Below are positions 43,644-52,905 of a DNA stretch of 64,000 nucleotides, piece by piece. A program made the position numbers and the translations under genes. Positions within the stretch are counted from its first letter, which is position 1. Each line of letters begins with the position of its first letter. The notes beneath the pieces were generated by a model. It was not told the origin of the DNA and ran no database searches. It was given only the letters and a program-made list of their open reading frames with translations. Source of the stretch: Paenibacillus sp. FSL R7-0204 (GTDB taxonomy: Bacteria > Bacillota > Bacilli > Paenibacillales > Paenibacillaceae); the NCBI RefSeq assembly GCF_038002225.1, contig NZ_JBBOCA010000001.1, positions 434,001-498,000 of the forward strand, read 5' to 3'.

Positions 43644-44386
43644 TCGCATTAATCTTGGCTGCGGGGTATGCCACCCGTCTGTATCCGTTAACGCTAGACA
43701 CCCCGAAGCCGCTGCTGCCGGTGCAGGGAAGCCGGACGATTCTGGATCTGCTGGCCGAGCGTCTAGAGGTGCTGGAGGAGATTTCGGAGATTCTTGTGGT
43801 GACGAATGAGCGCTTTTTCCATGCTTTTGAAGAGTGGGCCGGGCAGTACCAGGGGAGCAAGCCGGTTCGTATCCTGAACGATGGAACTTCTTCACCTGAG
43901 GGGCGGTTAGGCGCGATTGGCGATATCCAGTTTGTGCTGGAGCGGATGCAGCCGCAGGAGGATCTGCTGGTGCTGGCAGGCGATAATGTGCTTGGCTTCG
44001 GCCTCGCGGGGTATTTGGACTATTTTCACAAGGTGGATACCGACTGTATTCTGGTGCGGACGGTGGATGATCCGGCAGAGCTGCGCAGTATCGGCGTGGC
44101 AGAGCTGGATGCGCAGAATCGGGTCTTATCCCTGGAGGAAAAGCCGCAGGCGCCCCGCTCGAACATTGGCGTATTCGCGCTGTACATTTACAAACGGTCT
44201 ACGCTGCCGCTGTTCTCCCGTTATCTGGCTGAAGGGGGCAACCCGGATGCGCCGAGTTACTTTCCCGAATGGCTGCATTCCCGTCAGGAGATGCGGGCTT
44301 ACTATACCGAGGGTACGATAGAGGATGTCGGCACCCCGGAGGCCTATGCACAGATGCGGGCGAGGCTGGAGGAGCAGGCAGATTAA
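43640..44386 (+). CDS. Sugar-1-phosphate nucleotidyltransferase
   Basis: 248 residues. LILAAGYATRLYPLTLDTPK is the NTP-binding signature of glucose-1-phosphate thymidylyl/uridylyltransferases; LVLAGDNVLGF holds the metal-binding Asp, SLEEKPQAPRSNIGVFALYI the sugar-binding loop, and TEGTIEDVGTPEAY the late motif. It makes an NDP-sugar; the sugar is unknown. The ATG overlaps the TetR stop by 4 bases (ATGA), so translation is coupled, an unusual partner for a TetR regulator. Confidence 0.9.
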   Translation: MIALILAAGYATRLYPLTLDTPKPLLPVQGSRTILDLLAERLEVLEEISEILVVTNERFFHAFEEWAGQYQGSKPVRILNDGTSSPEGRLGAIGDIQFVLERMQPQEDLLVLAGDNVLGFGLAGYLDYFHKVDTDCILVRTVDDPAELRSIGVAELDAQNRVLSLEEKPQAPRSNIGVFALYIYKRSTLPLFSRYLAEGGNPDAPSYFPEWLHSRQEMRAYYTEGTIEDVGTPEAYAQMRARLEEQAD

Positions 44387-44976
44387 CCTGGGTTAACAAT
44401 CAAAAAAACGCACGGGCAGAGGGCAGCTCTCTTTATGGGCAGATCATCATCTTAAATTTTCGTTCTGGTTTTCATATTATAAATAAAAAGGATGAAAACT
44501 GTGTCCAATTTACTTGGTTTAACACTGGGTGGACTAAAAGGGAGATTAAGGAAATCATCGATCTGTTTATGATTCAGCAGAGTATGAAGGTGAACCAATA
44601 AACCTGAACTTTGAAATATGGTTTGATAGGCTTTAGTCATGATATTTGTATTGTGGAAATCAGGCGAGAGTGAGACGCACCGCGGCGCTTAACCGGGGTG
44701 TACCTCCTCTCGCTTTTCCTATTTCGAATAGTGATCTATGATGGGCGAGCGAAAAGCCAGCCGACTTCGAACGTTACTTTCCCCAAGCTGCATCGCCCAA
44801 ATCGTCGGAACTCCGTTTGTTCTTCAGTTGTCCAATTAAACTTTTTGGCATCGTCATTAGGCATACCGCTAAGATGTAGCCTTCTTTTCTCGGCAACCAC
44901 TCCAGCGACCTAAACAGCGGTCCGTTCGCAGAGCGTCCACCCAAGTGCGCACGTTGATCTTACTCCAAAATAAAGA
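44387..44976. other. Low-coding intergenic stretch with remnants
   Basis: No supported gene. One plus-strand frame (about 44455-44601) reads KKDENCVQFTWFNTGW then TKREIKEIIDLFMIQQS, which looks protein-like but lacks a start and may be a gene remnant. A hairpin GCGAGAG (44664-44670) with CTCTCGC (44707-44713) and TTTT follows. The rest is featureless by eye. Confidence 0.4.
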
Positions 44977-45014
44977 ACTGTCCCAAGCATCCATTTCATG
45001 GATTTTGGGACAGT
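44977..45014 (-). terminator. Terminator of the endoglucanase gene
   Basis: On the minus strand ACTGTCCCAA...ATCCA pairs with TGGAT...TTGGGACAGT, followed by TCTTTATTTT, 14 bases after the stop. Confidence 0.85.
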
Positions 45015-45027
45015 CCCTTCTACTTGG

Positions 45028-46683
45028 TTAAGGCTCTACGCCATAGATCAGCGTTCCATTATGATATACAGTGATCCGGTCATTGGCGGTGAAGCTGGTC
45101 AGCAGCGGCCGGAAGGAGTAGTCGTTAGCCTGGCTGTAATTCGCATAGTTATCCTTATGAATGCGGAACTGGATCTCTCCGGTCGAGCCGGAAGCAGCCA
45201 GGCTGCCTGCCCCGCTCTTGAAGGAGATTTCCGCGTAGGCATCGGCGTTCGGGACTGGAACCGTGAGCGGGACGATGGTGGTCTGGATATTGTTTTTGCC
45301 GACGACGGCGTAGTCAATCTCCATGGTGTGTGCGGTGCTGCCGTCCTGGGTGAACCAGTAACGGATTGTGAATTGGCTTAGCGGGACGGGGACTGTGGAA
45401 GTGCTCTTCAGCTGGAGACTTGCCCGGATGGAGCCCACATTGTTGCCGGTCTCATCACTGCGGTAGAGCGGAGTGGCAGTTACAGGTCCTGTTCCTGGGC
45501 CTCCAGGCTGTTCAATAGGAGGGAAGGTGACCGTCTTCATGATCCGGTTCAGCATGAGCTGCTTCGGCCGGTTCCAGGTTGCCCAGTCATCCTGCAGCAG
45601 ACCGCCGGTATCCCCGCTGTTGGGGTTCAGTGTCCAGTAGGTCCAGTAAAGATCATTCGTGCCGATGTAATCGACTAGTTTATTTTGCCACTTCCCTTCC
45701 ACCGAGAGGGTGTCCACGCTGCGGCCCCCGAATTCACCCAAGATTAGAGGAGCAATGTTTTCTTTGCTGATATAGCCCCAGGTCTGATCCCATATCGCAG
45801 GCAGGTTCGCCGGAAAAGCAGGATCGCTGAACCACGGCTGCTCCGCCACCCCGGGGCCGTAATCATGCGGAGAATACACCACTTGATTCGGTACGGTAAG
45901 CGTTACCGGATAATTCCGCACCCCGGTGAGGTTGCCGCCCCACCAGTACTTGCTGGTGTTACCCTGCACATTCTGCTCAATCCCTTCGACGATGATCAGC
46001 CAGTGCGGATTCACCGCAAGGATTGCATTCCCTGCCCGCTGGGACGCGAGCCGCCAGTCTGTGCTGAGATCACCGGTCCCCCAGCTTGCCGGGCCATGAG
46101 GCTCATTATGCAGGTCGGCACCGATTACCGTAGGATTATTCGCATAACGTGCAGCCAGCATCACCCAGTCACTGATCCAACGGGATTCAGGATATGCGGG
46201 GGTATACCAGAGCGTCGACTGCCCGCCGGAATCGGGACGGTGCCGGTCCAGGAAGATTTGAATGCCGCGCTGGCCGGCTTTTTCGATTAAGGTATCCATA
46301 ATTTCGATCGGAGTCAGACCGGCCAGGTCCGGGTTTTTGGCATAATCAATGCTGTTGGCCTGGGAAGCGGAATCGAACATTTGACTGCTGAACGGCAGGC
46401 GAATCAAGTTGTACCCTTCTGCGCGGACCTGATCGAGCACATCATCCATGGAACGCGACCATAATCCGTGCGGGGAATAGTTCGGCGTCTCGAAGCCAAA
46501 CCAGTTCAGGCCGTTGAACACGGCCGGGTTCCCCTGCGAATCTACAATCCGGCTGCCTGAGGTGTGATAAAAAAGCTTCGCTGCCCCCTCAGCCTTCACC
46601 GGCTGTCCGGCAATAGCGGCGGTACCTGCAAGCAGTGTTAGAGCCAAAAGCATTTTCCCCAGTGTCCTGAAACCAAAGGTCAT
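45028..46683 (-). CDS. Secreted GH5 endoglucanase with CBM3
   Basis: 551 residues. Signal peptide about 1-31 (cleavage near VKAEG), GH5 (beta/alpha)8 catalytic domain about 35-385 with acid/base Glu194 in DLHNEPHG and nucleophile Glu317 in LILGEFGG, a short Pro/Gly linker (EQPGGPGTGP), and a family 3 cellulose-binding module about 402-551 (YRSDETGNNVGSIRASLQLK; FTIRYWFTQDG; ISFKSGAGSL). It hydrolyses beta-1,4-glucan outside the cell. GAGGAGG lies 7 bases before the ATG. Confidence 0.94.
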   Translation of the reverse strand: MTFGFRTLGKMLLALTLLAGTAAIAGQPVKAEGAAKLFYHTSGSRIVDSQGNPAVFNGLNWFGFETPNYSPHGLWSRSMDDVLDQVRAEGYNLIRLPFSSQMFDSASQANSIDYAKNPDLAGLTPIEIMDTLIEKAGQRGIQIFLDRHRPDSGGQSTLWYTPAYPESRWISDWVMLAARYANNPTVIGADLHNEPHGPASWGTGDLSTDWRLASQRAGNAILAVNPHWLIIVEGIEQNVQGNTSKYWWGGNLTGVRNYPVTLTVPNQVVYSPHDYGPGVAEQPWFSDPAFPANLPAIWDQTWGYISKENIAPLILGEFGGRSVDTLSVEGKWQNKLVDYIGTNDLYWTYWTLNPNSGDTGGLLQDDWATWNRPKQLMLNRIMKTVTFPPIEQPGGPGTGPVTATPLYRSDETGNNVGSIRASLQLKSTSTVPVPLSQFTIRYWFTQDGSTAHTMEIDYAVVGKNNIQTTIVPLTVPVPNADAYAEISFKSGAGSLAASGSTGEIQFRIHKDNYANYSQANDYSFRPLLTSFTANDRITVYHNGTLIYGVEP

Positions 46684-47133
46684 TCATCTTCCTCCTCGTA
46701 TATGGTTCTTGATAAAGTCGAACTTTATATCATACGGGTAAAATGAAAACCTATTCATCCTGGACAAGTCTGAATTATGGAAAATTATTGAATAAAATAG
46801 GAAGAGATGCCGCTGAAGTTACTCTATATGCACCAATACACTTATGGGATAAGCCTGGTAGGCTATGGTGACCGAAGATAGTTAGATTATCTACACTTGC
46901 TGGTGAGCAAATGGCCTCTGTTACAGCAGTAATTGGATAAACAGCACTTAAATCATCCCGATTCACCCAAAGCAGCAAAAAGAGTAAGCATAGGTGTTGT
47001 AAATCCACTTGTTACCGTACATCTCTCCCAAACCGCTAATTTATGATACATTTTTCTAATTGTTTAGCACAAATTACAAGAATCACATCTAGCTTAAAAA
47101 GGGAATAATTGCTATAATTACTAATGTAAGCGA
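46684..47133. other. Intergenic stretch without supported gene
   Basis: Divergent promoter region between the cellulase and deacetylase genes. It includes a stretch (about 46790-46860, plus) reading GRDAAEVTLYAPIHLWDKPG before a stop, and on the minus strand a 77-codon open frame (46775-47008) without a ribosome site. Either could be a decayed gene; I could not assign them. Confidence 0.35.
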
Positions 47134-47162
47134 TTGACATCAACGGAGCGTATACATACAGT
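47134..47162 (+). promoter_or_regulatory. Candidate promoter of the deacetylase gene
   Basis: TTGACA (47134-47139), a 17-base spacer, TACAGT (47157-47162), about 57 bases before the start codon. Confidence 0.5.
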
Positions 47163-47218
47163 TACAGCTTTAACGGTTACAGTCAGCAAACTATTCAAGC
47201 CGAGAGGAGATTAGAAGA

Positions 47219-48286
47219 ATGTTTAGAAGCAAAGCTCTACAATGGGCAGCTATCGGGTCGCTTGTCGTGTCTTTATTTGTGGGGGCGTTGGCGGTGGGCG
47301 GGGAGAAGGTGTTCGCCGCCGATTGCTCGGCCGGCTATGTAGCTCTAACGTATGATGACGGGCCGAATCCAAGCAACACGACGAACCTGCTGAATGCTCT
47401 GCAGCAGAATGGCCTGCGCGCCACGTTCTTCAATGTCGGGCAGAATGCGCAGAACAATCCTTCGCTCGTCCTGGCCCAGAAGAACGCAGGGATGTGGATT
47501 GGCAACCATTCCTGGTCGCATGCCAATCTGACGCAGGTGGGCACCTCCCAGATCACATCGGAAATTACGAATACCCAGCAGACGCTGCAATCGATTACCG
47601 GAACTGCTCCGAAGCTGTTCCGTCCGCCGTACGGGGCGACTAACGCGACTCTCAAATCCATTGAGGCCCAGAACGGCCTTACCGAAGTGCTCTGGAACGT
47701 GGATTCCCAGGACTGGAACGGAGCCAGCACCGGCCAGATCGTGTCCGCGGTAGGCACTATGAAGAATGGGGATGTCATCCTGATGCATGACCAATACCAG
47801 ACCACACTCCAGGCGGTACCGCAGATTGCACAGAATCTCAAGAACCGTAACCTGTGTTCAGGCATGATCTCGCCGTCCACCGGGAGGGCGGTTGCGCCTG
47901 ATGGCGGCAATGGTCCTGGCCCCGCTGCAACGAAGGTAGAGGCGGAGAGCATGACCAAGGCGGGTCAATATACTGCTAATATCAGCTCGCCCTTCTCCGG
48001 AGTTGCCTTGTACGCGAATAATGATTCTGTGAAGTATACTCAGAATTTCACCAGCGGCACCCATAATTTCTCCCTGCGCGGAGCCTCCAATAACGCCAAT
48101 ATGGCCAGGGTGGACCTCAAGATCGGCGGGGTAACGAAGGGGACCTTCTACTATGGCGGAAGCAGCCCTGCGGTCTATACGATCAGCAATGTCAGCCATG
48201 GAACCGGCAATCAGGTGATTGAGCTGGTGGTCACCGCTGATGACGGGACTTGGGATGCTTACATTGATTATTTGGAGATTAACTAA
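47219..48286 (+). CDS. Secreted CE4 polysaccharide deacetylase with CBM36-like module
   Basis: 355 residues. Signal peptide about 1-34. The CE4 NodB domain has all five motifs: TYDDGP (Asp46/47), HSWSH (His97, His101), RPPYG (Arg135), a DSQDW segment and LMHD (His190). The C-terminal module (about 238-355) ends in SHGTGNQVIELVVTADDGTWDAYIDYLEI; the DDGTWDAY Ca-site pattern resembles CBM36, a xylan-binding family. Acetylxylan esterase is therefore the likely activity, although chitin or peptidoglycan deacetylation cannot be excluded. GAGAGGAG precedes the ATG. Confidence 0.92.
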   Translation: MFRSKALQWAAIGSLVVSLFVGALAVGGEKVFAADCSAGYVALTYDDGPNPSNTTNLLNALQQNGLRATFFNVGQNAQNNPSLVLAQKNAGMWIGNHSWSHANLTQVGTSQITSEITNTQQTLQSITGTAPKLFRPPYGATNATLKSIEAQNGLTEVLWNVDSQDWNGASTGQIVSAVGTMKNGDVILMHDQYQTTLQAVPQIAQNLKNRNLCSGMISPSTGRAVAPDGGNGPGPAATKVEAESMTKAGQYTANISSPFSGVALYANNDSVKYTQNFTSGTHNFSLRGASNNANMARVDLKIGGVTKGTFYYGGSSPAVYTISNVSHGTGNQVIELVVTADDGTWDAYIDYLEIN

Positions 48287-48308
48287 AGGTTCCTAATACC
48301 TGCTCTAG

Positions 48309-48361
48309 CAACAAGGGGGCATCCCAATCGGCCATTACATGGCCTACGGGATGTCCCCTTT
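48309..48361. terminator. Hairpin between deacetylase and Vat-like genes
   Basis: AAGGGGGCATCCC pairs with GGGATGTCCCCTTT across about 22 bases, which themselves contain GGCCAT/ATGGCC. It lies between convergent genes. Confidence 0.8.
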
Positions 48362-48376
48362 GCTGTACTCTTATCA

Positions 48377-49024
48377 TCAGTTCTTGTCCACCAGACTTCT
48401 GACCTGCTCCAGATCACTGCTGCATAGTGCCTCCAGATGGGTGGTGATCTTCTCGGGACTCCAGTCCCACCATTTCAGCTCCAGCAGCAGGGCAATGAGC
48501 TCGTCATCGAAGCGCTGCCGCAGAATCCGTGCGGGATTGCCCCCGGCGATATGATAGGCAGGAACATCCTTGGTGACAGTAGTATTAGCGGCAATAATCG
48601 CCCCGTCGCCAATGGTCACACCGGGCATAATGGTGGCATTCTGGCCAATCCAGACATCGTTGCCGATGATAGTATCGCCTTTGTAGGGCAGATCCGCCAG
48701 CTGAGGAGTGGCCTGCTCCCAGCCGCCGCCCATAATGTTGAAGGGGTAGGTGGTTACCGAGCCCATCCGGTGGTTGGCGCCGTTCATAATGAACTCGGTG
48801 CCCCTGGCGATGGCGCAGAATTTGCCGATCATCAGCTTGTCCCCGATGAACTCATAGTGATGGGTAACACGGCTCTCGAAGGATACCGACTCGTCAGGAT
48901 CATCATAGTAGGAGAAGTCTCCGGCGATGATGTTGGAGCGGGTCAGCGTATTTTTGATGAAACGGACTTGCTTGATCTGTGGATTCGGATGGATGTCATT
49001 GGGATTTGGTCCTGTAGCATGCAA
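48377..49024 (-). CDS. Vat-like xenobiotic acetyltransferase (left-handed beta-helix)
   Basis: 215 residues of the hexapeptide-repeat XAT class. It is strikingly like streptogramin A acetyltransferases Vat(D)/Vat(A): FIMNGANHRM (catalytic His), TYPFNIMGGGWE, KGDTIIGNDVWIGQNATIMP, GGNPARILRQRFD, LKWWDW. It would O-acetylate group A streptogramins, though chromosomal relatives in environmental bacteria may have other substrates. The frame opens at a GTG (49033), but AAAGGTGTG is 6 bases before TTG 49024, so that start is preferred. It is monocistronic. Confidence 0.88.
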   Translation of the reverse strand: MHATGPNPNDIHPNPQIKQVRFIKNTLTRSNIIAGDFSYYDDPDESVSFESRVTHHYEFIGDKLMIGKFCAIARGTEFIMNGANHRMGSVTTYPFNIMGGGWEQATPQLADLPYKGDTIIGNDVWIGQNATIMPGVTIGDGAIIAANTTVTKDVPAYHIAGGNPARILRQRFDDELIALLLELKWWDWSPEKITTHLEALCSSDLEQVRSLVDKN

Positions 49025-49170
49025 TAGGATCACACCTTTCTCACATGAATGGGCAGCCGAGCCATAATTTGATTCTAGCTATAGTATAGTCCAAGCGGCG
49101 CTACAGTTCTTACATATATTATGAGAGACTGGTAGTTTGCAAATCTCTTATCTTGGGAGGCTTGGCTGGA

Positions 49171-50436
49171 ATGGCTATTCTATCAACAGGGCCTATTGAG
49201 AATAATGCAGTGAACGGTGTAAGGCCTACGGTACAGGTGACGGTCAAGATTGATAGCCGGGATGCGGTGAATCCGTCTGCGATTCTGATCCAAGGGTACA
49301 ACTTGACCCTCACCAGAACGTTGTACGTAAGCGAGCTTATTACGGTTTCCCCGGACGAGGTGATCACAAGGAATTACTTTGCCAATCTGGATGCCTATGA
49401 GTTTGTCTTTACAACGGAGGGACTTGCTGAATTGCAGACGGAAGTCTCCGTGTGGGGCAAGGATTCAGCCGGGCGGCTGGTTACCGCCCACCGTCTTGTC
49501 TCAGCTGAGCTACTGGGTGCTGAAGAGGGGGCAGTCACAGGCTCCGTCAACCGTATCTATGTTGCCAATTTCAACAGCAATGATGTTTCTGTGATCAACG
49601 GTGCTACAGGTGCAGTGATCGCAGTCATCCCTGTAGGGGTGAATCCTGCTGGAATTGCCGTGAACCCGTTAACCAACCGCATTTATGTCGCCAACTTGAA
49701 CGGTGACAACGTATCCGTTATCGACGGTTTAACCAATACGGTGCTGGCCACCGTTCCTGCCGGGGACGGAGCGGGCGGAGTCGCGGTCAATACCGCTACC
49801 AATGCCATCTATGTTGCGAATTTTAATGATAATACGGTCACTGTCATTGACGGATTAACCAACACTGTGGTGACTACCATTATTCCCGCCGGCGGTTCTC
49901 CTTTTCCAACGGGGATCGGTGTGAATTCCTTAACCAATACTATTTATGTAGCTGAATTCAACTCGGACATTGTTACCGTCATTGATGGGGCTACGAATAC
50001 GGTTATTACCCAGATTCCCGTGCAGGTCAACCCGTTCCGTTTGGCTGTTGATCCCTTGACGAACCGGATTTATGTCGCGAACTTCACCAGCAACACCGTA
50101 TCCGTCATTGATGGTGCGACCAATACGGTGATCACCAACGTGTCTGTCGGCACGACTCCGGCTGAGCCGGGAGTGAACATCTCTACCAATGCCATCTATG
50201 TACCAAACCGGGATGACGATAATGTATCGGTGATTGGCGGGTTAACGAATACGGTGATTACTACCATTCCGGTCGGAAATAATCCCAACGGCGCGGGCGC
50301 TAATCCATTGACGAACCGCATCTATATTACCAATCAGGACGATAATACGGTATCGGTCATTGATGGGGTCACCCAGGCTGTGATTAGTGTCATACCGGTC
50401 GGCGCGCGTCCGTTCTCCGTGGGCGTCAATCCGTAG
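49171..50436 (+). CDS. Seven-bladed YVTN beta-propeller protein
   Basis: 421 residues. An N-terminal domain of about 115 residues (TGPIENNAVNGVRPTVQVTV start) has no signal peptide, followed by seven repeats of about 42 residues, each built as NxIYVANxxxNxVSVIDGxT (residues about 125-421). Seven repeats predict a closed seven-bladed propeller, a protein-interaction or surface scaffold. Similar N termini occur in Paenibacillus/Bacillus spore or surface proteins, but that is uncertain. ATG 49171 has GGGAGG 11 bases upstream; the TTG at 49153 overlaps the site. A small gene follows. Confidence 0.88.
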   Translation: MAILSTGPIENNAVNGVRPTVQVTVKIDSRDAVNPSAILIQGYNLTLTRTLYVSELITVSPDEVITRNYFANLDAYEFVFTTEGLAELQTEVSVWGKDSAGRLVTAHRLVSAELLGAEEGAVTGSVNRIYVANFNSNDVSVINGATGAVIAVIPVGVNPAGIAVNPLTNRIYVANLNGDNVSVIDGLTNTVLATVPAGDGAGGVAVNTATNAIYVANFNDNTVTVIDGLTNTVVTTIIPAGGSPFPTGIGVNSLTNTIYVAEFNSDIVTVIDGATNTVITQIPVQVNPFRLAVDPLTNRIYVANFTSNTVSVIDGATNTVITNVSVGTTPAEPGVNISTNAIYVPNRDDDNVSVIGGLTNTVITTIPVGNNPNGAGANPLTNRIYITNQDDNTVSVIDGVTQAVISVIPVGARPFSVGVNP

Positions 50437-50462
50437 GAGGCCAGGAAGAGGAATCCAGTGCC

Positions 50463-50726
50463 ATGCCAATTGAGGCCATTATCTTAACGAGCGAGGTGAC
50501 TCATAGGATGGAAATAACATCAGCCGGAGATATCATGATACAGCTGTCGGGCATGGACCAGGAGAATTCTGTATCCCGGATCTACGTTCCCGGGATCGGC
50601 GAATTCATAATTGTATTGCTGAAGACAGATGACAGTGCCGCTGAAGACTCGGCCCGCACCAGCGGGGCGGAGGCAGAAGAGTGCACAATGCCAGCAGCGG
50701 GGTTAACAAGGAACCCCTACCTTTAA
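50463..50726 (+). CDS. Small protein downstream of the propeller gene, unknown
   Basis: 87 residues, mostly beta-predicting (AIILTSEVTHRMEITSAGD, IYVPGIGEFIIVLLK) with an acidic, Ala-rich C-terminal third. No family is recognised. It starts 26 bases after the propeller gene with GGAAGAGGA upstream, so it is probably cotranscribed, and a long hairpin follows. Confidence 0.6.
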   Translation: MPIEAIILTSEVTHRMEITSAGDIMIQLSGMDQENSVSRIYVPGIGEFIIVLLKTDDSAAEDSARTSGAEAEECTMPAAGLTRNPYL

Positions 50727-50729
50727 GGA

Positions 50730-50777
50730 TAGTCCATAAATCAGCACGCTTCCGGAAGGAAGTGGCTGGTTTATGGA
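50730..50777. terminator. Hairpin after the propeller operon
   Basis: CCATAAATCAGC...CTTCC pairs with GGAAG...GGCTGGTTTATGG around GGAA, between convergent genes. Confidence 0.75.
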
Positions 50778-50787
50778 ATTATAGACT

Positions 50788-52062
50788 TTACGCCATTCTG
50801 GGCAGTTGTACATAGAACGTCGTGGACGCTCCAACCACACTGTTTACGTAAATCCTTCCTTGATGCTGGTCCACAATGGACCTAGCGATAGCCAGACCCA
50901 GCCCGTAGCCGCCCTGCTTGCGTGCTCTGGAGGTATCCGTACGGTAAAAGCGGTCAAAAATCCGCGCCAGATGCTCCGCAGCGATGCCTTCCCCTGTATT
51001 CGAGACGGAGAGGAGGACATCGCTGTTCTGCTTATGGAGGGAGATATGGACAGCGCCTTTAGGATTCGTATATTTCACTGCGTTATCCAGCAGAATCATC
51101 ACCACCTGCTGGATCTGCTCGGGGTTGCCCGGCACGGTAAGCTCCGGCTGGATGTCATAGTCGAAGGAGATATTCTTCTCGAAGAGAACGGACTCCATGG
51201 TCAGAATAATATTCTCTACCGCTTCGCTCATGTTGAACCTGCTGTGGAGCTTCCTGGTCCGGGCGTCATCCATCTCCGTCAGGTACAGCAAATCGCCCAC
51301 CAGCCGGGTCATCCGCTCCGTTTCGGACTTGATATACTGCAGCCATTTTGCCTGATTGCGGATCGTATCCTCACTGTTCGCCAGCAGTACATCCGCGTTG
51401 GTGTTAATAATCGTCAGCGGCGTCTTCAGCTCATGGGAGGCGTCGGCAATGAACTGCTTCTGCTTGTCAAAAGCCTCCCGTACCGGCGCAATCGAGCGCC
51501 CCGCAAAGTAGCGGCTGGTGAAGTACAGGATGACCAGCGTCAGCAGGCCGACAGCCGCGAAGGTATAGATCAGGTTCGTCAGGATCTGCTGCTGGGCGGT
51601 GATGTCCATGAAGACCAACTGTTGTCCGCTGCTTGCAGGCTTCACCATGAAGATCCAGCGGCTGCCGTCCAGTGTGAACTGGCCGGTGTCCTTGCCCTGG
51701 CTGAGCGCCTCCTTCAGCGCGGCGGTATAGAGTTCATCGTCCATGGTGAACTTCGATTCCTTGCCGGTCAGCGTGCCGCTGGCATCGGTCTGCACCATGA
51801 AGGAGACGGAACGCTCCGGCTGGTAAGGGTCGATCGGCCCCTGGCCCGCGGGCATTGCCCCGCCGCCGCCTGAACCGCGCGGGCCTTGTCCGCCCCCCGG
51901 CCCCCGCTCTTGCATGTCCGCAATCCGGTGGAGCGCCATATAGATGTCTGCCTGCACATTGCGGTACGTGAAGATGTAGATGGCGGCGAAGGCCACCAGC
52001 ATGATAATGGAGATGGTGACCAGATTGACAATCAGGAACCGGGTTCGGAGTTTATTGAACAT
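50788..52062 (-). CDS. Sensor histidine kinase of the VTC-operon two-component system
   Basis: 424 residues: helix 1 (LIVNLVTISIIMLVAFAAIY), an extracytoplasmic domain of about 125 residues containing a Gly/Pro-rich stretch (GPGGGQGPRGSGGGGAMPAG), helix 2, H-box ADASHELKTPLTIINTNADV, N-box ILLDNAVKYT, G-boxes NTGEGI and GYGLGLAIARS. Its start codon overlaps the stop of the upstream regulator. The pair is divergent from the VTC-DUF4956-lipoprotein operon, the most likely target. Confidence 0.93.
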   Translation of the reverse strand: MFNKLRTRFLIVNLVTISIIMLVAFAAIYIFTYRNVQADIYMALHRIADMQERGPGGGQGPRGSGGGGAMPAGQGPIDPYQPERSVSFMVQTDASGTLTGKESKFTMDDELYTAALKEALSQGKDTGQFTLDGSRWIFMVKPASSGQQLVFMDITAQQQILTNLIYTFAAVGLLTLVILYFTSRYFAGRSIAPVREAFDKQKQFIADASHELKTPLTIINTNADVLLANSEDTIRNQAKWLQYIKSETERMTRLVGDLLYLTEMDDARTRKLHSRFNMSEAVENIILTMESVLFEKNISFDYDIQPELTVPGNPEQIQQVVMILLDNAVKYTNPKGAVHISLHKQNSDVLLSVSNTGEGIAAEHLARIFDRFYRTDTSRARKQGGYGLGLAIARSIVDQHQGRIYVNSVVGASTTFYVQLPRMA

Positions 52063-52739
52063 CAGGCACTCCCCTCCAGCACGTACCCTACGCCCCTAAT
52101 CGTGATGATGCGCACCTCCGAGTTCAGGAAGGTCAGCTTTTTACGCAAAAAAGAAATATAGACCTCCACGTTGTTATGCTCCGCATCGGAATCGAACCCC
52201 CACAGCTTCTCAATGATCTGCTCCTTCGAGGTGACCGCCTGCTTCCTTAGGATCAGCAGCTCCAGCAGCTCCGTCTCCTTCAGATTCAGCTTCATCTCCT
52301 TGCTCTTCACCGTCAGCTTCGGATTAGCCGTATTCAGCTCCAGATCCCCGAACTTCAGGGCATCGTCAGGAATCACCTCGCCCTTACGCCGCAGGGCAGC
52401 CCGGATACGGGCCAGCAGCTCCTCCGATGCGAATGGCTTGGCGATATAATCGTCTGCTCCATGATCGAGTCCGGTCACCATGTCGGTGATCTCTCCTTTA
52501 GCTGTAAGCATGATGACCGGTGTGGAGATTCCGTCCTTGCGCAGCATCTTCAGCACGCTGATTCCATCCAGCTCCGGCATCATAATATCCAGCAGCAGCA
52601 GGTCATAGATCCCGCTCTGCGCATAATCGAGACCGGCTCTGCCGTCATGCACCGCATCTACCGAATAATTGTGTTTTTTGAGGATTTGGGTTAAGGCCTC
52701 CGCCAGATGGACCTCGTCTTCTACGATTAATATTCTCAT
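52062..52739 (-). CDS. OmpR-family response regulator
   Basis: 225 residues: receiver (LIVEDEVHLAEALTQILKKH, phospho-Asp in LLLLDIMMPELDG, Lys in YIAKPFASEELL) and OmpR winged helix (LNLKETELLELLILRKQ; NNVEVYISFLRKKLTFL; ITIRGVGYVL). ATG 52739 begins exactly at the receiver fold; AAGAAGAGG is 12 bases upstream, and an in-frame ATG at 52751 abuts that site. It shares the intergenic region with the VTC operon. Confidence 0.93.
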   Translation of the reverse strand: MRILIVEDEVHLAEALTQILKKHNYSVDAVHDGRAGLDYAQSGIYDLLLLDIMMPELDGISVLKMLRKDGISTPVIMLTAKGEITDMVTGLDHGADDYIAKPFASEELLARIRAALRRKGEVIPDDALKFGDLELNTANPKLTVKSKEMKLNLKETELLELLILRKQAVTSKEQIIEKLWGFDSDAEHNNVEVYISFLRKKLTFLNSEVRIITIRGVGYVLEGSA

Positions 52740-52905
52740 GGGATGGCTCATCCTCTTCTTAAGTAATGGATTTGCTGCTGATGCCATTATATCAAGGGGA
52801 CCTTTAATCAACCTTAACCCATTTAAGATTCGTTAAAGGTTCAGGGGCTAAGATACATCCATAAGCAAGCGGCACCCATTACTCCCCTGAAAGGAACTGA
52901 TCCCC

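Noticed and set aside
46775..47008. 77-codon minus-strand frame upstream of the cellulase gene
   Set aside because: No ribosome site and no family resemblance; kept only as a note on possible gene decay.
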